DNA of 41,181 bases from Kineosphaera limosa NBRC 100340 (lineage in GTDB: Bacteria; Actinomycetota; Actinomycetes; Actinomycetales; Dermatophilaceae), in assembly GCF_000298215.1 (NCBI RefSeq), contig NZ_BAHD01000062.1:1-41181 (forward strand), given 5' to 3'. Below are positions 31,092 to 40,697 of the stretch, in pieces (the first letter of the stretch is position 1; each line of letters starts with the position of its first letter). The notes under the pieces were generated by a model. The model did not search any database. It saw only the letters and a list, made by a program, of their open reading frames with translations, and was not told the DNA's origin. Position numbers and translations under genes: made by a program.

Positions 31092-33605
31092 ATGAACTCC
31101 GTACCAGGCGACCCGTCGCATCCAGCGTCGGGGTCCTCGACCACGCCCGGTTCTCCGTCGTCGGCGACCGGGCGTTCCGGTGCGACCGCGGCGGGTGGCA
31201 AGCCCTCCCGATCCGCAGGGTCGCGCGGCGGCAAGTCGAGCGTGGGCAACGCCTTCAGTCTGCTTGGTGCGTTCGTGGCACTGTCGATGGTCGCCGGCCT
31301 CCTCGGGGCCGGCATCTTCGTGCCGGTCGTGGGCCTTGCCGGCCTGACCGCCAAGGAGGCCATCGGCACGTTCGATTCGCTGCCTGCGGAGTTCACCGCC
31401 TCCCCGATGGCCCAACAGTCCGAGATCCTGGCCAAGGACGGCACGGTCCTGGCCACGCTGTACGAAGAGAACCGCACGGTCGTCCCGCTCGACAAGATCG
31501 CGCCGATCATGCAAGACGCACAGATCGCGATCGAGGATGACCGCTTCTACGAGCACGGCGGGGTCGACGCCCGCGGCATCGCACGAGCGCTCTTCCAGAC
31601 GTTGCAGGGTGACAAGCAGGGCGCCTCGACGATCACGCAGCAGTACGTCAAGCAAACCCGGGTCTACACGGCGCTGAAGGAAGAAGACGACCAGGCAGCG
31701 GAGGCCGCGCAGGCACGTGGCGGCATCCCCGGCATCGTGCGCAAGCTGCAGGAGGCCAAGTACTCCATCGCTCTGGAGGAGAAGCTCTCCAAGAAACAGA
31801 TCCTCGAGGGCTACCTCAACCTCATCTACTACGGCGCCGGCGCCTACGGTGTCGAGGCCGCCGCAATGCGTTACTTCGGGGTGTCCGCGGCCGATCTCAG
31901 CCTGCCGCAGGCTGCGATGATCGCGGGCATGGCTCAGCGGCCCGGCGCCACCGACCCGTTCCAGTACCCGGACCGGGCCAAGGCCCGCCGTGACGACGTG
32001 CTGCAGCGCATGCGAGACACGGGCAAGATCTCGACGCAGCGGATGCGACAGGCGATGCGCACCTCCATCGAGTTGAACCCGACGAGGGGGCAGGCTTCCT
32101 GCCCGGCGTCGAAAGACCCGTACTTCTGCGACTTCGTCAAGGCGTGGCTCATGGAGCAGCCGGGTCTGGGCGACACTCCGGCCGAGCGGGAGAAGCGCAT
32201 CTACCGGGGCGGCCTGAAGATCGAGACGACATACGATCTGGCACTCAACGAGCAGGTCAAGAAGACCCTCGAGCAGCGACTGCCGGTCGGCAACCGCGCC
32301 GGCCGCGGCACCGCCGCGGCAGTCGTGGAGCCGGGCACCGGGCACATCGTGGCGCTGGCGCAGAACACCGACTACGCCACGGGCCAGAGCAAGGAGTTCG
32401 GCAAGACCTCGGTCAACTGGACCGTTGACCAGCGCTACGGCGGCTCGGCCGGCTTCCAGATCGGTTCGACGGCCAAGATGTTCGCCGTCGTCACCGCGAT
32501 GGAGAAGGGCCTGAGCGCCGGCACGAATGTCTACGCTCCGGCAGACGGCACCCGGTTCAGCGCGGGCCGTCTCGGCGGCACCGAGTGCGGTTACACGGGC
32601 AGCTTCGCCCCGAGCAACGCGGAGAGCCGCGAGCAGGGCAATATGACGCTCGCGCACGCCGCCGCGATGTCCGTCAACACCGCCTTCGTGCAACTGGCCA
32701 GCATGGTCGGCGTCTGCAACGAGCGCGCAACGATGAAGAAGATGGGCCTGCACACCGCCACCGGCGGCGAGTACGGGGAGTCGGGCATGGCGGCCGTCAT
32801 CCTCGGCGCCGACAACGCTTCGCCGCTGACCGTGGCCTCGGCGTACGCCACGCTGGCGGCCGGCGGCAAGCGCTGCGACCCGGTGCCGGTCACGAAGATC
32901 ACCGACTTCAACGGGCAGGGCTTCAAGGTCAGCGACGGCAACTGCGAGCAGGTGCTCGACCCGAATGTCGCCTACCGCGCCACGCGCATCCTGACCGGCG
33001 TGTGGGAGGGCACCGGCCGCAACGTGGGCCGTCCCGACGGGCGGGCCGCCGCCGGCAAGACCGGCACCACCGACCGCAGCATGCAGACGTGGTTCGCGGG
33101 CTTCACGCCGCAGCGGGCCGGTGCTGTATGGGTGGGCACCCCCGACCCACCGCGCCCGATGCCGGGCGTCTACGGCGCAACCTACGCCGGGCCGCTGTGG
33201 CGCGACGTCATCGCCGCCACGAGCAAGGGCTTGCCGCGCGAGCAGTTCCGGGTCATCAGCGCCGACGGCAACAGCAGCTCCGACCAGATCGAGGTGCCCA
33301 ACGTCATCGGGCGCTCCGAGAACTCGGCGACGCGGCGCCTGCAGGAGGCCGGGTTCAAGGTGAACGTCGCCTCGCGCAAGGTGCGGGCCAACACCATCCC
33401 GTGGGGTCGGGTCGCCGACACCTCCCTCGAGGCCGGTGAGATCGCCCCCAAGGGCGAGACCGTCACGCTGTACCTGTCCCGCGGCATCCCGGCTGCGCAG
33501 CAGGCCAACAACCGCACTCCCCGCTCGACCGCCACGCGCAACAGCACCGGCACCCCGAGCCCGAGTTCGCCGGACGACAGCGCCAGCCCGAGCCCGACCA
33601 ACTGA
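31092..33605 (+). CDS. ponA2: Bifunctional class A penicillin-binding protein (PonA2-like)
   Basis: This 837-residue peptidoglycan polymerase and transpeptidase has a Ser/Gly-rich cytoplasmic tail (1-53) and a membrane helix at about 54-85. The GT51 domain has catalytic Glu148 in AIEDDRFYEHGG and GASTITQQYVKQ. The transpeptidase has active Ser459 in IGSTAKMF, SVNTAF and Lys-Thr-Gly at 656 (GKTGTTD). One C-terminal PASTA domain (about 735-797: VPNVIGRSENSATRRLQEAG) precedes a Ser/Pro/Thr tail. The ATG is fixed by the leaderless box, although the open frame extends 282 bases upstream. It corresponds to Rv3682. The metallophosphoesterase start overlaps its stop by one base. Confidence 0.93.
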   Translation: MNSVPGDPSHPASGSSTTPGSPSSATGRSGATAAGGKPSRSAGSRGGKSSVGNAFSLLGAFVALSMVAGLLGAGIFVPVVGLAGLTAKEAIGTFDSLPAEFTASPMAQQSEILAKDGTVLATLYEENRTVVPLDKIAPIMQDAQIAIEDDRFYEHGGVDARGIARALFQTLQGDKQGASTITQQYVKQTRVYTALKEEDDQAAEAAQARGGIPGIVRKLQEAKYSIALEEKLSKKQILEGYLNLIYYGAGAYGVEAAAMRYFGVSAADLSLPQAAMIAGMAQRPGATDPFQYPDRAKARRDDVLQRMRDTGKISTQRMRQAMRTSIELNPTRGQASCPASKDPYFCDFVKAWLMEQPGLGDTPAEREKRIYRGGLKIETTYDLALNEQVKKTLEQRLPVGNRAGRGTAAAVVEPGTGHIVALAQNTDYATGQSKEFGKTSVNWTVDQRYGGSAGFQIGSTAKMFAVVTAMEKGLSAGTNVYAPADGTRFSAGRLGGTECGYTGSFAPSNAESREQGNMTLAHAAAMSVNTAFVQLASMVGVCNERATMKKMGLHTATGGEYGESGMAAVILGADNASPLTVASAYATLAAGGKRCDPVPVTKITDFNGQGFKVSDGNCEQVLDPNVAYRATRILTGVWEGTGRNVGRPDGRAAAGKTGTTDRSMQTWFAGFTPQRAGAVWVGTPDPPRPMPGVYGATYAGPLWRDVIAATSKGLPREQFRVISADGNSSSDQIEVPNVIGRSENSATRRLQEAGFKVNVASRKVRANTIPWGRVADTSLEAGEIAPKGETVTLYLSRGIPAAQQANNRTPRSTATRNSTGTPSPSSPDDSASPSPTN

Positions 33606-34534
33606 TGGGGGCGCTGCTGCGCGCTGCGGGTGGGCTCGCCGTGGCCGGCGCGGGGGGACTTGCGTACGCCGGGCTGGTGGAGCGTAATGCCTACGCCCTG
33701 CGTACGTTCGACCTGCCGGTTTTGCCGGTGGGGGCGCAGCCCATCCGGGTGCTGCACTTCTCCGACCTGCACCTCATGCCCGGCCAGCGCCGCAAGATGC
33801 GCTGGGTGCGCGGGCTCGCGCGGCTCGAGCCGGACATGGTCGTCAACACCGGCGACAACATCGCGCACCCGGAGTCGATCGAGCCGCTGCTGCATGCGAT
33901 GGAGCCCTACCTGGACCGGCCGGGGGCGTTCGTCCTCGGCTCCAACGACTACTTCGCGCCGGGCCGACGCAATCCGTTCGACTACGTGCGCAAGCGCGCG
34001 GTCAAGCCGACGACGCCGCGGCTGCCGACCGCTGAGCTCGTGCGCGGGCTGGCCGAACACGGCTGGGCGGACCTGACGAATGCCCGCGGCTCGCTGCGGG
34101 TCAACGACACCGCCCTCGAGCTGGTGGGGGTCGACGATCCGCACCTGAACTACGACCGTTACGACGCGGTGGCGGGCGCACCTGACCTGGCCGCGGACCT
34201 CAAGGTGGGCATCTGCCACGCGCCGTACACGCGGGTGCTCGACTCGATGACGCGTGACGGGGCGCAACTGCTCATCGCGGGCCACACGCACGGCGGGCAG
34301 CTGGCGCTGCCGATCTGGGGCGCCTTGGTCACCAACTGCGACCTGGACACTCGCCGCGCCAAGGGCGTCTCCCGCTGGTGGCCGGGAGCCAACGGCATCC
34401 CCTCGGAGCGGGGCCCGCAAGGCTCGGCGTGGATGCACGTCTCCGCCGGGTTGGGCACGTCGCCCTACGTGCCGTTCCGGTTCGCGTGCCGCCCCGAGGC
34501 GAGCCTGCTGACCCTGGTCCCCACCGACTACTGA
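33605..34534 (+). CDS. Membrane-anchored calcineurin-like metallophosphoesterase
   Basis: This 309-residue protein begins with one hydrophobic anchor (about residues 5-24). It carries the five metallophosphoesterase motifs: FSDLHL (DXH), NTGDN (GD), LGSNDYF in place of GNHE/D, ICHAPYTR (H) and IAGHTHGGQL (GHXH). This matches YkuE/Rv3683-type enzymes of unknown physiological substrate. The start ATG overlaps the ponA2 stop by one base (TGATG), so the genes are co-translated and the protein may act in cell-wall metabolism. Confidence 0.9.
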   Translation: MGALLRAAGGLAVAGAGGLAYAGLVERNAYALRTFDLPVLPVGAQPIRVLHFSDLHLMPGQRRKMRWVRGLARLEPDMVVNTGDNIAHPESIEPLLHAMEPYLDRPGAFVLGSNDYFAPGRRNPFDYVRKRAVKPTTPRLPTAELVRGLAEHGWADLTNARGSLRVNDTALELVGVDDPHLNYDRYDAVAGAPDLAADLKVGICHAPYTRVLDSMTRDGAQLLIAGHTHGGQLALPIWGALVTNCDLDTRRAKGVSRWWPGANGIPSERGPQGSAWMHVSAGLGTSPYVPFRFACRPEASLLTLVPTDY

Positions 34535-34680
34535 CCGGCCCGCCGTTCAGTGTCACCGCCCCTGCGTCAGCCTCGTGACACAGGGCAAGACGGCACCCGA
34601 ACCCGATTCGGTGCGCGGGCCCCTCGTCGGCTATCGTAGGGCGGGCGCCGAGCCCCGGATGGATCGCTCGGACCAGGCCA

Positions 34681-34755
<75 letters not shown>

Positions 34756-34760
34756 ACATA

Positions 34761-34792
34761 GGGCTCTGATCGCACACACGCGATCAGAGCCC
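34761..34792 (+). terminator. Rho-independent terminator of the tRNA gene
   Basis: GGGCTCTGATCGC pairs with GCGATCAGAGCCC, 13 perfect pairs around a six-base loop, followed by TTTC. It lies seven bases after the tRNA. Confidence 0.92.
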
Positions 34793-34844
34793 TTTCGCTT
34801 GGGTCGGCGGAGCGCAGAGTGCCACCGCCGCGTCGGCTGCGGCA

Positions 34845-34922
34845 GGGTCGCGGCACATCGTGTGGGGCCTTCGAGGTTCTCCCCCGGAGGAATTCGCCGC
34901 CCCGCACGATGCGCCGCAACCC
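34845..34922. repeat. Imperfect inverted repeat with 24-bp arms
   Basis: The arms 34845-34868 and 34899-34922 are complementary at 21 of 24 positions around a 30-base spacer. The stretch 34793-35092 has no gene that I can support. The element may be a small hairpin RNA, a miniature inverted element, or a structured terminator for the gene at 35093 on the minus strand. Confidence 0.6.
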
Positions 34923-35092
34923 GCCCAACCACCGAGACGAGGCATGCGCCAGCGTCAGCTCACAGCACTCGTCATCTGGCCTTTCGACCTGCGAACCACG
35001 AGTTTGAGCATTCCCTGGGAGCGTCCCGACAGGTGAGCCGGGTCACGCCACGTGGTGGCACCGTTCCGCGGCGGCCGAACAACGCCGATCGC

Positions 35093-36208
35093 TCAGAATC
35101 CGTCCGTCGCCCGCGGCGCGGCCTTGCCCGTTTCGCGCTGTTGCAGGTCCTTGCTGAGGAGCTCGCCGATCTGGGCGACGTTCAGGGCGCTGCCGCGACG
35201 CAGATTGTCGCCGACCACGAAGAATTCGATGCTGTTGGGGAAGTCCACGGACTGGCGCATGCGGCCGACGAAGGTGGGATCCGAGCCGACGACGTCGGTG
35301 GGCGTCGGCCACTCGTCGTGGGCCGGGTCGTCGAGCACCACGACGCTGGGGGCATGCACGAGGGCGTTGCGGGCCTCCTCGACCCCCAGGGGGCGTCGGA
35401 ACGTGGCGTGCACAGCCACCGAGTGGCCGATGACCACGGGGACCTGCACGCAGGTGGCGGCCACCAACAGGTCGGGCACACCGAGGACCCGACGGATCTC
35501 GGTGCGGATCTTCAACTCCTCCGAGCTCCACCCGTCGTCGCACAGCGTGCCCGCCCACGGCACCACGTTGTAGGCCAGCGGAGCCGGGAAGGGCGACTCC
35601 GGCGGCAACCCCGTCGCGACCCGCCGGCGCACCCCGCCCGTGTGGGTGCCGACCCCGGCGGTGTGCGACAAGGCGTCGGCCTCGGCGTAGAGCCGCGCCA
35701 TGCCTTTGTGCCCCATTCCGGAGGCGGACTGGTACGTCGCCACCACCAACTCGACGAGCTCCCACCCGGAGTGCAGCGGCCACAGGGCGTCGATCAGCGT
35801 CAACGTCGTGCTGTTCGGGCTCGCGACGATGCCCCGGGGTCGGTTCTTCACCTGCGAAGGGTTGATCTCCGGCACGATGAGCGGCACGCCCGGCTCCGAG
35901 CGGTAGGCGCTGGTGGCGTCGATAACGGCCGTGCCGCGATCGACCGCCCGCGGAATCCACTCTCGAGCCACCTGCGTGGGCACGTCGAAGATCGCGGCGT
36001 CGACGCCATCGAAGCTGTCAGCGCCCAAGGTCTGCACGACGACGTCCTCGCCCCGCACCTGCAGCACCTTGCCGGCCGAACGCTCCGAGGCGATGAGCCG
36101 GATTTCACCCCAGACGTCCACTCGCTCGGACAGCAACTGCAGCAGCACACCGCCCACGGCGCCGGTGGCTCCCACCACCGCCAGCGTGGGCTTGCTGCGT
36201 TCGTTCAT
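35093..36208 (-). CDS. Aspartate-semialdehyde dehydrogenase-like protein lacking catalytic Cys
   Basis: This 371-residue protein has a full semialdehyde-dehydrogenase architecture: NAD(P) fold start [37 protein letters not shown], then the active-site loop, [11 protein letters not shown], and YNVVPWAGT in the second domain. The active-site loop reads ASPNSTT: Ser133 replaces the nucleophilic Cys of SNPNCTT. Later [13 protein letters not shown] has Gln255 where ASADH has the substrate-binding Arg, while His262 is kept. The predicted protein therefore should not form the thioacyl intermediate. ATG at 36208 overlaps the ask stop (ATGA), the classical ask-asd operon. It may be a non-catalytic paralogue like E. 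coli Usg-1 or have a new reaction. Whether a canonical asd exists elsewhere cannot be seen. Confidence 0.88.
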   Translation of the reverse strand: MNERSKPTLAVVGATGAVGGVLLQLLSERVDVWGEIRLIASERSAGKVLQVRGEDVVVQTLGADSFDGVDAAIFDVPTQVAREWIPRAVDRGTAVIDATSAYRSEPGVPLIVPEINPSQVKNRPRGIVASPNSTTLTLIDALWPLHSGWELVELVVATYQSASGMGHKGMARLYAEADALSHTAGVGTHTGGVRRRVATGLPPESPFPAPLAYNVVPWAGTLCDDGWSSEELKIRTEIRRVLGVPDLLVAATCVQVPVVIGHSVAVHATFRRPLGVEEARNALVHAPSVVVLDDPAHDEWPTPTDVVGSDPTFVGRMRQSVDFPNSIEFFVVGDNLRRGSALNVAQIGELLSKDLQQRETGKAAPRATDGF

Positions 36209-37476
36209 CGTCCGGTGCCCCCGTAGACGATCGCCTCCCCGTCGGCCGAATCGAGCCCGAACGCGCTGTGCACGGCGCGCACGCCGTCGTCGAGCTGGTC
36301 GTCGCGGGTCACCACCGAGATGCGGATCTCCGAGGTCGAGATCATCTCGATGTTGATGTTCGCCTCCGACAGGGCGCGGAAGAACGTGGCGCTCACGCCG
36401 GGGTTGGAGCGCATGCCGGCGCCGATCAGCGAGAGCTTGCCGATGTGGTCGTCGTACAGCAGCGACTCGAAGCCGATCTGGTCGCGCACCCGGTCGAGGG
36501 CCTGCACGACGTGCTGGCCGTCGGACTTGGGCAGGGTGAAGGAGATGTCGGTGCGGCCCGTCTCGGCCGCGGACACGTTCTGCACGATCATGTCGATGTT
36601 GGCCTCGGTCTCGGCGACGACGCGGAAGATCTGCGCCGCCATGCCGGGGTGGTCGGGCACTCCGACGACGGTGATCTTGGCCTCGCCGCGGTCGTGCGCG
36701 ACGCCGGCGATGATGGGGGCCTCCACGGCTTCTCCTTCTGCTGGCTTGTCCGTGATGAGCGTGCCGTCCTTGTGGGAGAAGGACGAGCGCACGTGGATCG
36801 GGATGTTGTAGCGGCGGGCGTACTCCACGCACCGCAGCATGAGGATCTTGGCGCCGTTGGCGGCCATCTCGAGCATCTCGTCGGTGGAGAGGCGCTCGAG
36901 CCGGCGGGCGGCGGGCACGATCCGCGGGTCGGCGGTGAAGACGCCGTCGACGTCGGTGTAGATCTCGCACACGTCGGCGTTCAGAGCCGCGGCCAGCGCC
37001 ACGGCGGTGGTGTCGGAGCCGCCGCGGCCGAGCGTTGTGATGTTCTTCGTCGTCTGGCTGACGCCCTGGAAGCCCGCGACGATCGCGATGTGCCCCTCGT
37101 CGAGGGCGCTGCGGATGCGGCCGGGAGTGACATCGATGATGCGGGCCTTGCCGTGCACCTCATCGGTGATGACTCCGGCCTGCGAGCCGGTGAACGACTG
37201 CGCCGTGTGACCCAGGGAGGCGATCGCCATCGCGAGCACCGCCATCGATATCCGCTCCCCTGCCGTCAGCAGCATGTCGAGCTCGCGTGCCGGCGGCAGC
37301 GGGCTGACCTGCTTGGCGAGGTCGAGGAGGTCGTCCGTGGTGTCACCCATCGCCGACACCACGACGCACACGTCGTGGCCGGCGCGTCGGGTCTCCACGA
37401 TCCGCCGGGCCACGCGCTTGACGCTGTCGGCATCGGACACCGACGAACCGCCGAACTTCTGCACGACCAGGCTCAC
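36205..37476 (-). CDS. lysC: Aspartate kinase
   Basis: This 423-residue enzyme phosphorylates aspartate, the first step to lysine, diaminopimelate, threonine and methionine. It has VQKFGGSSV at the N-terminus, [42 protein letters not shown] (substrate site) and [12 protein letters not shown]. Two C-terminal ACT domains follow (from about 265: [18 protein letters not shown], and [19 protein letters not shown]), as in feedback-regulated actinobacterial Ask. GTG at 37476 is the start, with GGAG upstream and a TAGACT -10 box at 37526-37521. The partner gene follows with a four-base overlap. Confidence 0.93.
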   Translation of the reverse strand: MSLVVQKFGGSSVSDADSVKRVARRIVETRRAGHDVCVVVSAMGDTTDDLLDLAKQVSPLPPARELDMLLTAGERISMAVLAMAIASLGHTAQSFTGSQAGVITDEVHGKARIIDVTPGRIRSALDEGHIAIVAGFQGVSQTTKNITTLGRGGSDTTAVALAAALNADVCEIYTDVDGVFTADPRIVPAARRLERLSTDEMLEMAANGAKILMLRCVEYARRYNIPIHVRSSFSHKDGTLITDKPAEGEAVEAPIIAGVAHDRGEAKITVVGVPDHPGMAAQIFRVVAETEANIDMIVQNVSAAETGRTDISFTLPKSDGQHVVQALDRVRDQIGFESLLYDDHIGKLSLIGAGMRSNPGVSATFFRALSEANINIEMISTSEIRISVVTRDDQLDDGVRAVHSAFGLDSADGEAIVYGGTGR

Positions 37477-37520
37477 GACACACTCCGCTGGGGGATCGGG
37501 GACAAAACGACGTCGCAGGA

Positions 37521-37526
37521 AGTCTA
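37521..37526 (-). promoter_or_regulatory. Candidate -10 box for the ask operon
   Basis: TAGACT on the minus strand matches TANNNT and would give a leader of about 38 bases with its own ribosome site. The same hexamer serves the ArsA-like gene at 27949. Confidence 0.45.
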
Positions 37527-37662
37527 ATCCGCCCGCGGTTCGAACCTCCCGTTGCTCGAATCGCGGGACGGGATGCCGATGGGAACTGGGGGCGTTTGCG
37601 GCCGCCGCGGTCTCGAAACGCAGTGGGAGCCAGCCCGGCTGGTGTGGCAGAGGAGGTGGGCC

Positions 37663-39006
37663 GTGGTCGGCGCCGTCTCCACCGCGCTTCCTGCCGGGCT
37701 GCCTGCCGGACTGCCTGCCGGACTGCCTGCCGGACTCCCTGCCACGCGCCCGGTCGCCGTCGAGTTGGCCGATGTGAGCCGGCGGGCGGACTCCTATCCG
37801 GGCCTGCAGCGGGCGCAGGTGCGCATCGCCGCCGGGTCGGTGACGGCGGTGAGCGGCGAGCCGGGCAGCGGGGCGCACACCCTACTCGGGCTCATCGCCA
37901 CCCAACTCGCCCCGACCACTGGGCGGGTGCTGCTCAACGGTCACGACACGCGCGCGGCGAGGGTCGCGGCCCGCGCCGTCGTCGGGTGGGTGCCGGCGGA
38001 CCCCGTCGACTGGGGCCGGTTGCGGGTGCAAGAGGTGCTGGAGACGGTGTTGCGGGCGCAGGGGGTCCCCCGGCGGGAGGCGCGGCGGCGGCTGCGAACG
38101 CTGCTGACCGCCGCCGATCTCATCTACCACGCGCGAGTGCCGGCCACGGACCTGCCGCGGCGGCTGTCCCGCCGCCTGACGTTGGCGTGCGCGGTGGCGC
38201 ACGGGCCCCGGGTGCTGGTGTTGGAGGCACCCTTCGCGGGGCTGCCGGCGGCCGAGCGGGCGGAGGTCGTGGCGGGGCTGCGCGGGCTGGCGGCCCGCGG
38301 GGTCGCGGTGGTGCTGGGCGCGGATCCGCAGGTCGATGTCGACGACGTCGCCGACCGGATACTCGTGCTGCGCGGCGGCCGCATCGCTGCCTCCCACGAT
38401 CTGGTCGGGTTGCCGCGTCCGACGCGGTGGCGCATCGTCGCCGACGACGCGGACGCCCTGCGTGCCGGCCTCGACACCCTGGGTGTCGAACACGTCGACG
38501 TCGCCGGGCCCGACGTCATCGACCCGGACGCGGTCGACCCCGACAGCGGCTCACCTCGGGGCTCGGCGCAGGGCCCGACGCGGGACTCGACGCTCGACGC
38601 CGGGGGCCGCGCCGGAGGGCCGGCCTCGGCGTTCGACCTCACCGATCCGCAGGCGCCGACGGTCGTCGAGGTCGTGCTGGCCCAAGACCAGGACGCCACC
38701 GAGCTGCTCACCGCGCTCGTGCGCGCCGGGATCCCGATCCGCGGGTTCCTGCCGCCGACGGCCATCGGATCCGTTGGGGACGTCGGGGCCGCGGGAAGCC
38801 CGGGAACATGGCCCTCTCGACCGGACTCCGAACCGTCCACGCACACCGCCGCGTCCGCGCACACCGTCGTGCAGGCGCCCGAGCAGTGCCCGGCTGCGGG
38901 GCCTGCCGGGCGGCCGCCGGACGCACCGAGCGGTCCATCGCCGGACGCATCGAGGCAATCCCCGCCGGTCGCGCCGAGCGGGCCTACGCAGGGGGACCCG
39001 TCGTGA
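37663..39006 (+). CDS. ABC transporter ATP-binding-like protein with degenerate motifs
   Basis: This 447-residue protein keeps the overall ABC fold but has lost its catalytic signatures. Walker A is GEPGSGAHT with Ala71 where Lys is required. The Q-loop position reads WVPADP. The LSGGQ signature is reduced to [15 protein letters not shown], and Walker B reads [11 protein letters not shown] with Glu188-Ala189 in place of Asp-Glu. Residues 8-27 are a GLPA repeat from a 12-bp array. A C-terminal region (from about 250) is Asp/Pro/Ser-rich and disordered. GTG at 37663 follows AGAGGAGG at five bases. The stop overlaps the permease start (GTGA). It is probably unable to hydrolyse ATP and may be a regulatory or structural partner. 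Confidence 0.8.
   Translation: MVGAVSTALPAGLPAGLPAGLPAGLPATRPVAVELADVSRRADSYPGLQRAQVRIAAGSVTAVSGEPGSGAHTLLGLIATQLAPTTGRVLLNGHDTRAARVAARAVVGWVPADPVDWGRLRVQEVLETVLRAQGVPRREARRRLRTLLTAADLIYHARVPATDLPRRLSRRLTLACAVAHGPRVLVLEAPFAGLPAAERAEVVAGLRGLAARGVAVVLGADPQVDVDDVADRILVLRGGRIAASHDLVGLPRPTRWRIVADDADALRAGLDTLGVEHVDVAGPDVIDPDAVDPDSGSPRGSAQGPTRDSTLDAGGRAGGPASAFDLTDPQAPTVVEVVLAQDQDATELLTALVRAGIPIRGFLPPTAIGSVGDVGAAGSPGTWPSRPDSEPSTHTAASAHTVVQAPEQCPAAGPAGRPPDAPSGPSPDASRQSPPVAPSGPTQGDPS
37687..37746 (+). repeat. 12-bp coding minisatellite in the ABC ATPase-like gene
   Basis: Five 12-bp units, the middle three exactly CTGCCTGCCGGA (37699, 37711, 37723), encode Leu-Pro-Ala-Gly repeats at the protein N-terminus. 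The period keeps the reading frame. Confidence 0.9.
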
Positions 39007-40649
39007 CCGGGGCACCGTGGCACGGTCCGGCCGGTCACGGGGCGACTGGTGGGAGCGCGACCGATTCCGGTGTGGCCGACTCCGGTGTGGCCGACTCCGG
39101 TGTGGCCGGCTCTGGTGTGGCCGGCTCTGGTGTGGCCGACGGTGGTGTGGCCGACGGTGCGGCGAGGCCGTCGGCCGCCGCGCGGGTGTTGCGAGAGCGG
39201 GCGCCCGAGCAGTTGACCCGACGGGAGCTGCGCGAACGGGCGGCGCTTCGGGAGCAGCGCGCCCACCCGCTCCGGCCCCGTTGGCCTCGTCTGAGCTGGC
39301 CCCGTCTGGCGCGGCGGGCTCGCGCGAGCGGCGAGGCGGCTGCGACAACGCCGGCATCCGCTGGGGCCGGGCATACACCCGCCGGCCACGCTTCCCCCGA
39401 CAGCAGTCACGCCTCCCCCGTCGGCCGCGCCTCCCCGAACAGAGCGTCGGGTGGCCACCGCTCCGGCGCCGCCGGGCTGTCGGGTCGCGCGCAGGCGGTG
39501 CTGGGTCGGGTGCTGCCCGGCGGCTTCGGCGGCGATGGGCCGCCGAGGGTGGGGCCCGCTCTGGTCGGGGTCATGCTCGCGGCGCAGCTCCATGCGCTGC
39601 GCTGGTGGCGGACGCCCCGGCTGGTCGTGACGTTCGTCGTAGCTCTGGCCGGGGCGTACGCGCTGCTCGGTCTGGCGTGGGTCGCGACGGGCGGCCGCGT
39701 CGGGGTGATGTTGGGGCTCGTGTCGTTCGCGGCGCTGGTCGCGGTCGTGCTCGCCGTCCCGGCGCTGGCCTGCTCAGCGGTCGCGGGCGACCGGGATCGT
39801 GGGGTGCTGCCGGTGCTGCAGCTCACGGCCCTCTCCGGGGGGCAGTTGATGCTCGGCGCCTGGGTGGCCGCCTGCGGGGTCGGGCTGCTGGCCCTGCTGC
39901 TCGGCGCCCCGGTGTTGCTGGTCGCGGCGGTGCTCGACGGGACCGGGCTGGCGGCACCGCTGGCCACCGTCGCGGCGCTGGTCACCGCGACGGGTTGCGC
40001 GGGTGCCCTGGGAGTCTTCGCGGGAGCCTCGATCCGCCGCGGCCCGGCCGCGATGGCCTTGACGCAGGTGCTGGTCGCGGTGCTGTCGGTCGGCACGCTG
40101 ATCGGCTACGCGGTGCTCGTCGCGATGACCCCACAGACCACACAGGCACCTGTGCGGGTTGCGGCGGTCACGCTGGACCCGGCCCTGGGCGGCACCGCGC
40201 CGGAGGGAGGGACACCGGTGGCGGACGAGCACGGCTGCGTCCTCGTAGAGCGAGACATCACCCGCTTCCGCAGCGACCGAGTGTGGCCGGTCCTAGCGTT
40301 CAGCCCGTTCGTCACGCTCGCCGACGCCTTGGGAGCCGGGCCCGAGCGTCCGAGCGTTGTCAACGCGCTCAGCGACGCCATCCGGGGCACCCGCGCCGCC
40401 CCCGGCGACGAGCCGGTGGAGAACTGCCCAGGGCGCCCCGTCGATGAGGCGTCAGCAGGCTCGGAGGCGCCGGCGGGCGGGCCGGTGTGGCCCTTCGGGG
40501 TGGCAGTCTCGCTGCTGCTGACCGGCGCGCTGCTCTGGCTCTCGGCTCGCCGGCTGCGCACTCCGCAGGATCGGGTCGGGCACGCGCCGGGCTCTTGGCG
40601 GCACCGGGTGGCCCGACTCCCGGGGCTGCGACGATTCGCCGACGACTAG
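39003..40649 (+). CDS. ABC-2-like membrane permease subunit
   Basis: This 548-residue protein has a long disordered N-terminus (1-180) with six GVADS-type repeats and many Arg/Ala residues. About six membrane helices follow, from residue 195 on ([60 protein letters not shown], and others). A large extracytoplasmic loop at about 380-490 contains three Cys. The last helix and basic tail end [34 protein letters not shown] resembles ABC-2 exporters that begin with a short cytoplasmic helix. It is coupled to the degenerate ATPase-like gene. Substrate unknown. Confidence 0.75.
   Translation: MTGAPWHGPAGHGATGGSATDSGVADSGVADSGVAGSGVAGSGVADGGVADGAARPSAAARVLRERAPEQLTRRELRERAALREQRAHPLRPRWPRLSWPRLARRARASGEAAATTPASAGAGHTPAGHASPDSSHASPVGRASPNRASGGHRSGAAGLSGRAQAVLGRVLPGGFGGDGPPRVGPALVGVMLAAQLHALRWWRTPRLVVTFVVALAGAYALLGLAWVATGGRVGVMLGLVSFAALVAVVLAVPALACSAVAGDRDRGVLPVLQLTALSGGQLMLGAWVAACGVGLLALLLGAPVLLVAAVLDGTGLAAPLATVAALVTATGCAGALGVFAGASIRRGPAAMALTQVLVAVLSVGTLIGYAVLVAMTPQTTQAPVRVAAVTLDPALGGTAPEGGTPVADEHGCVLVERDITRFRSDRVWPVLAFSPFVTLADALGAGPERPSVVNALSDAIRGTRAAPGDEPVENCPGRPVDEASAGSEAPAGGPVWPFGVAVSLLLTGALLWLSARRLRTPQDRVGHAPGSWRHRVARLPGLRRFADD
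39063..39152 (+). repeat. 15-bp coding minisatellite in the permease gene
   Basis: Six 15-bp units at 39063, 39078, 39093, 39108, 39123 and 39138 share GGTGTGGCC and encode a GVA[DG][SG] pentapeptide array in the predicted cytoplasmic tail. Confidence 0.9.
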
Positions 40650-40697
40650 GGGCGTGCGATTGCCATCGCCGGCCAGGTCGTCGGGGCAGGCGGCCAG

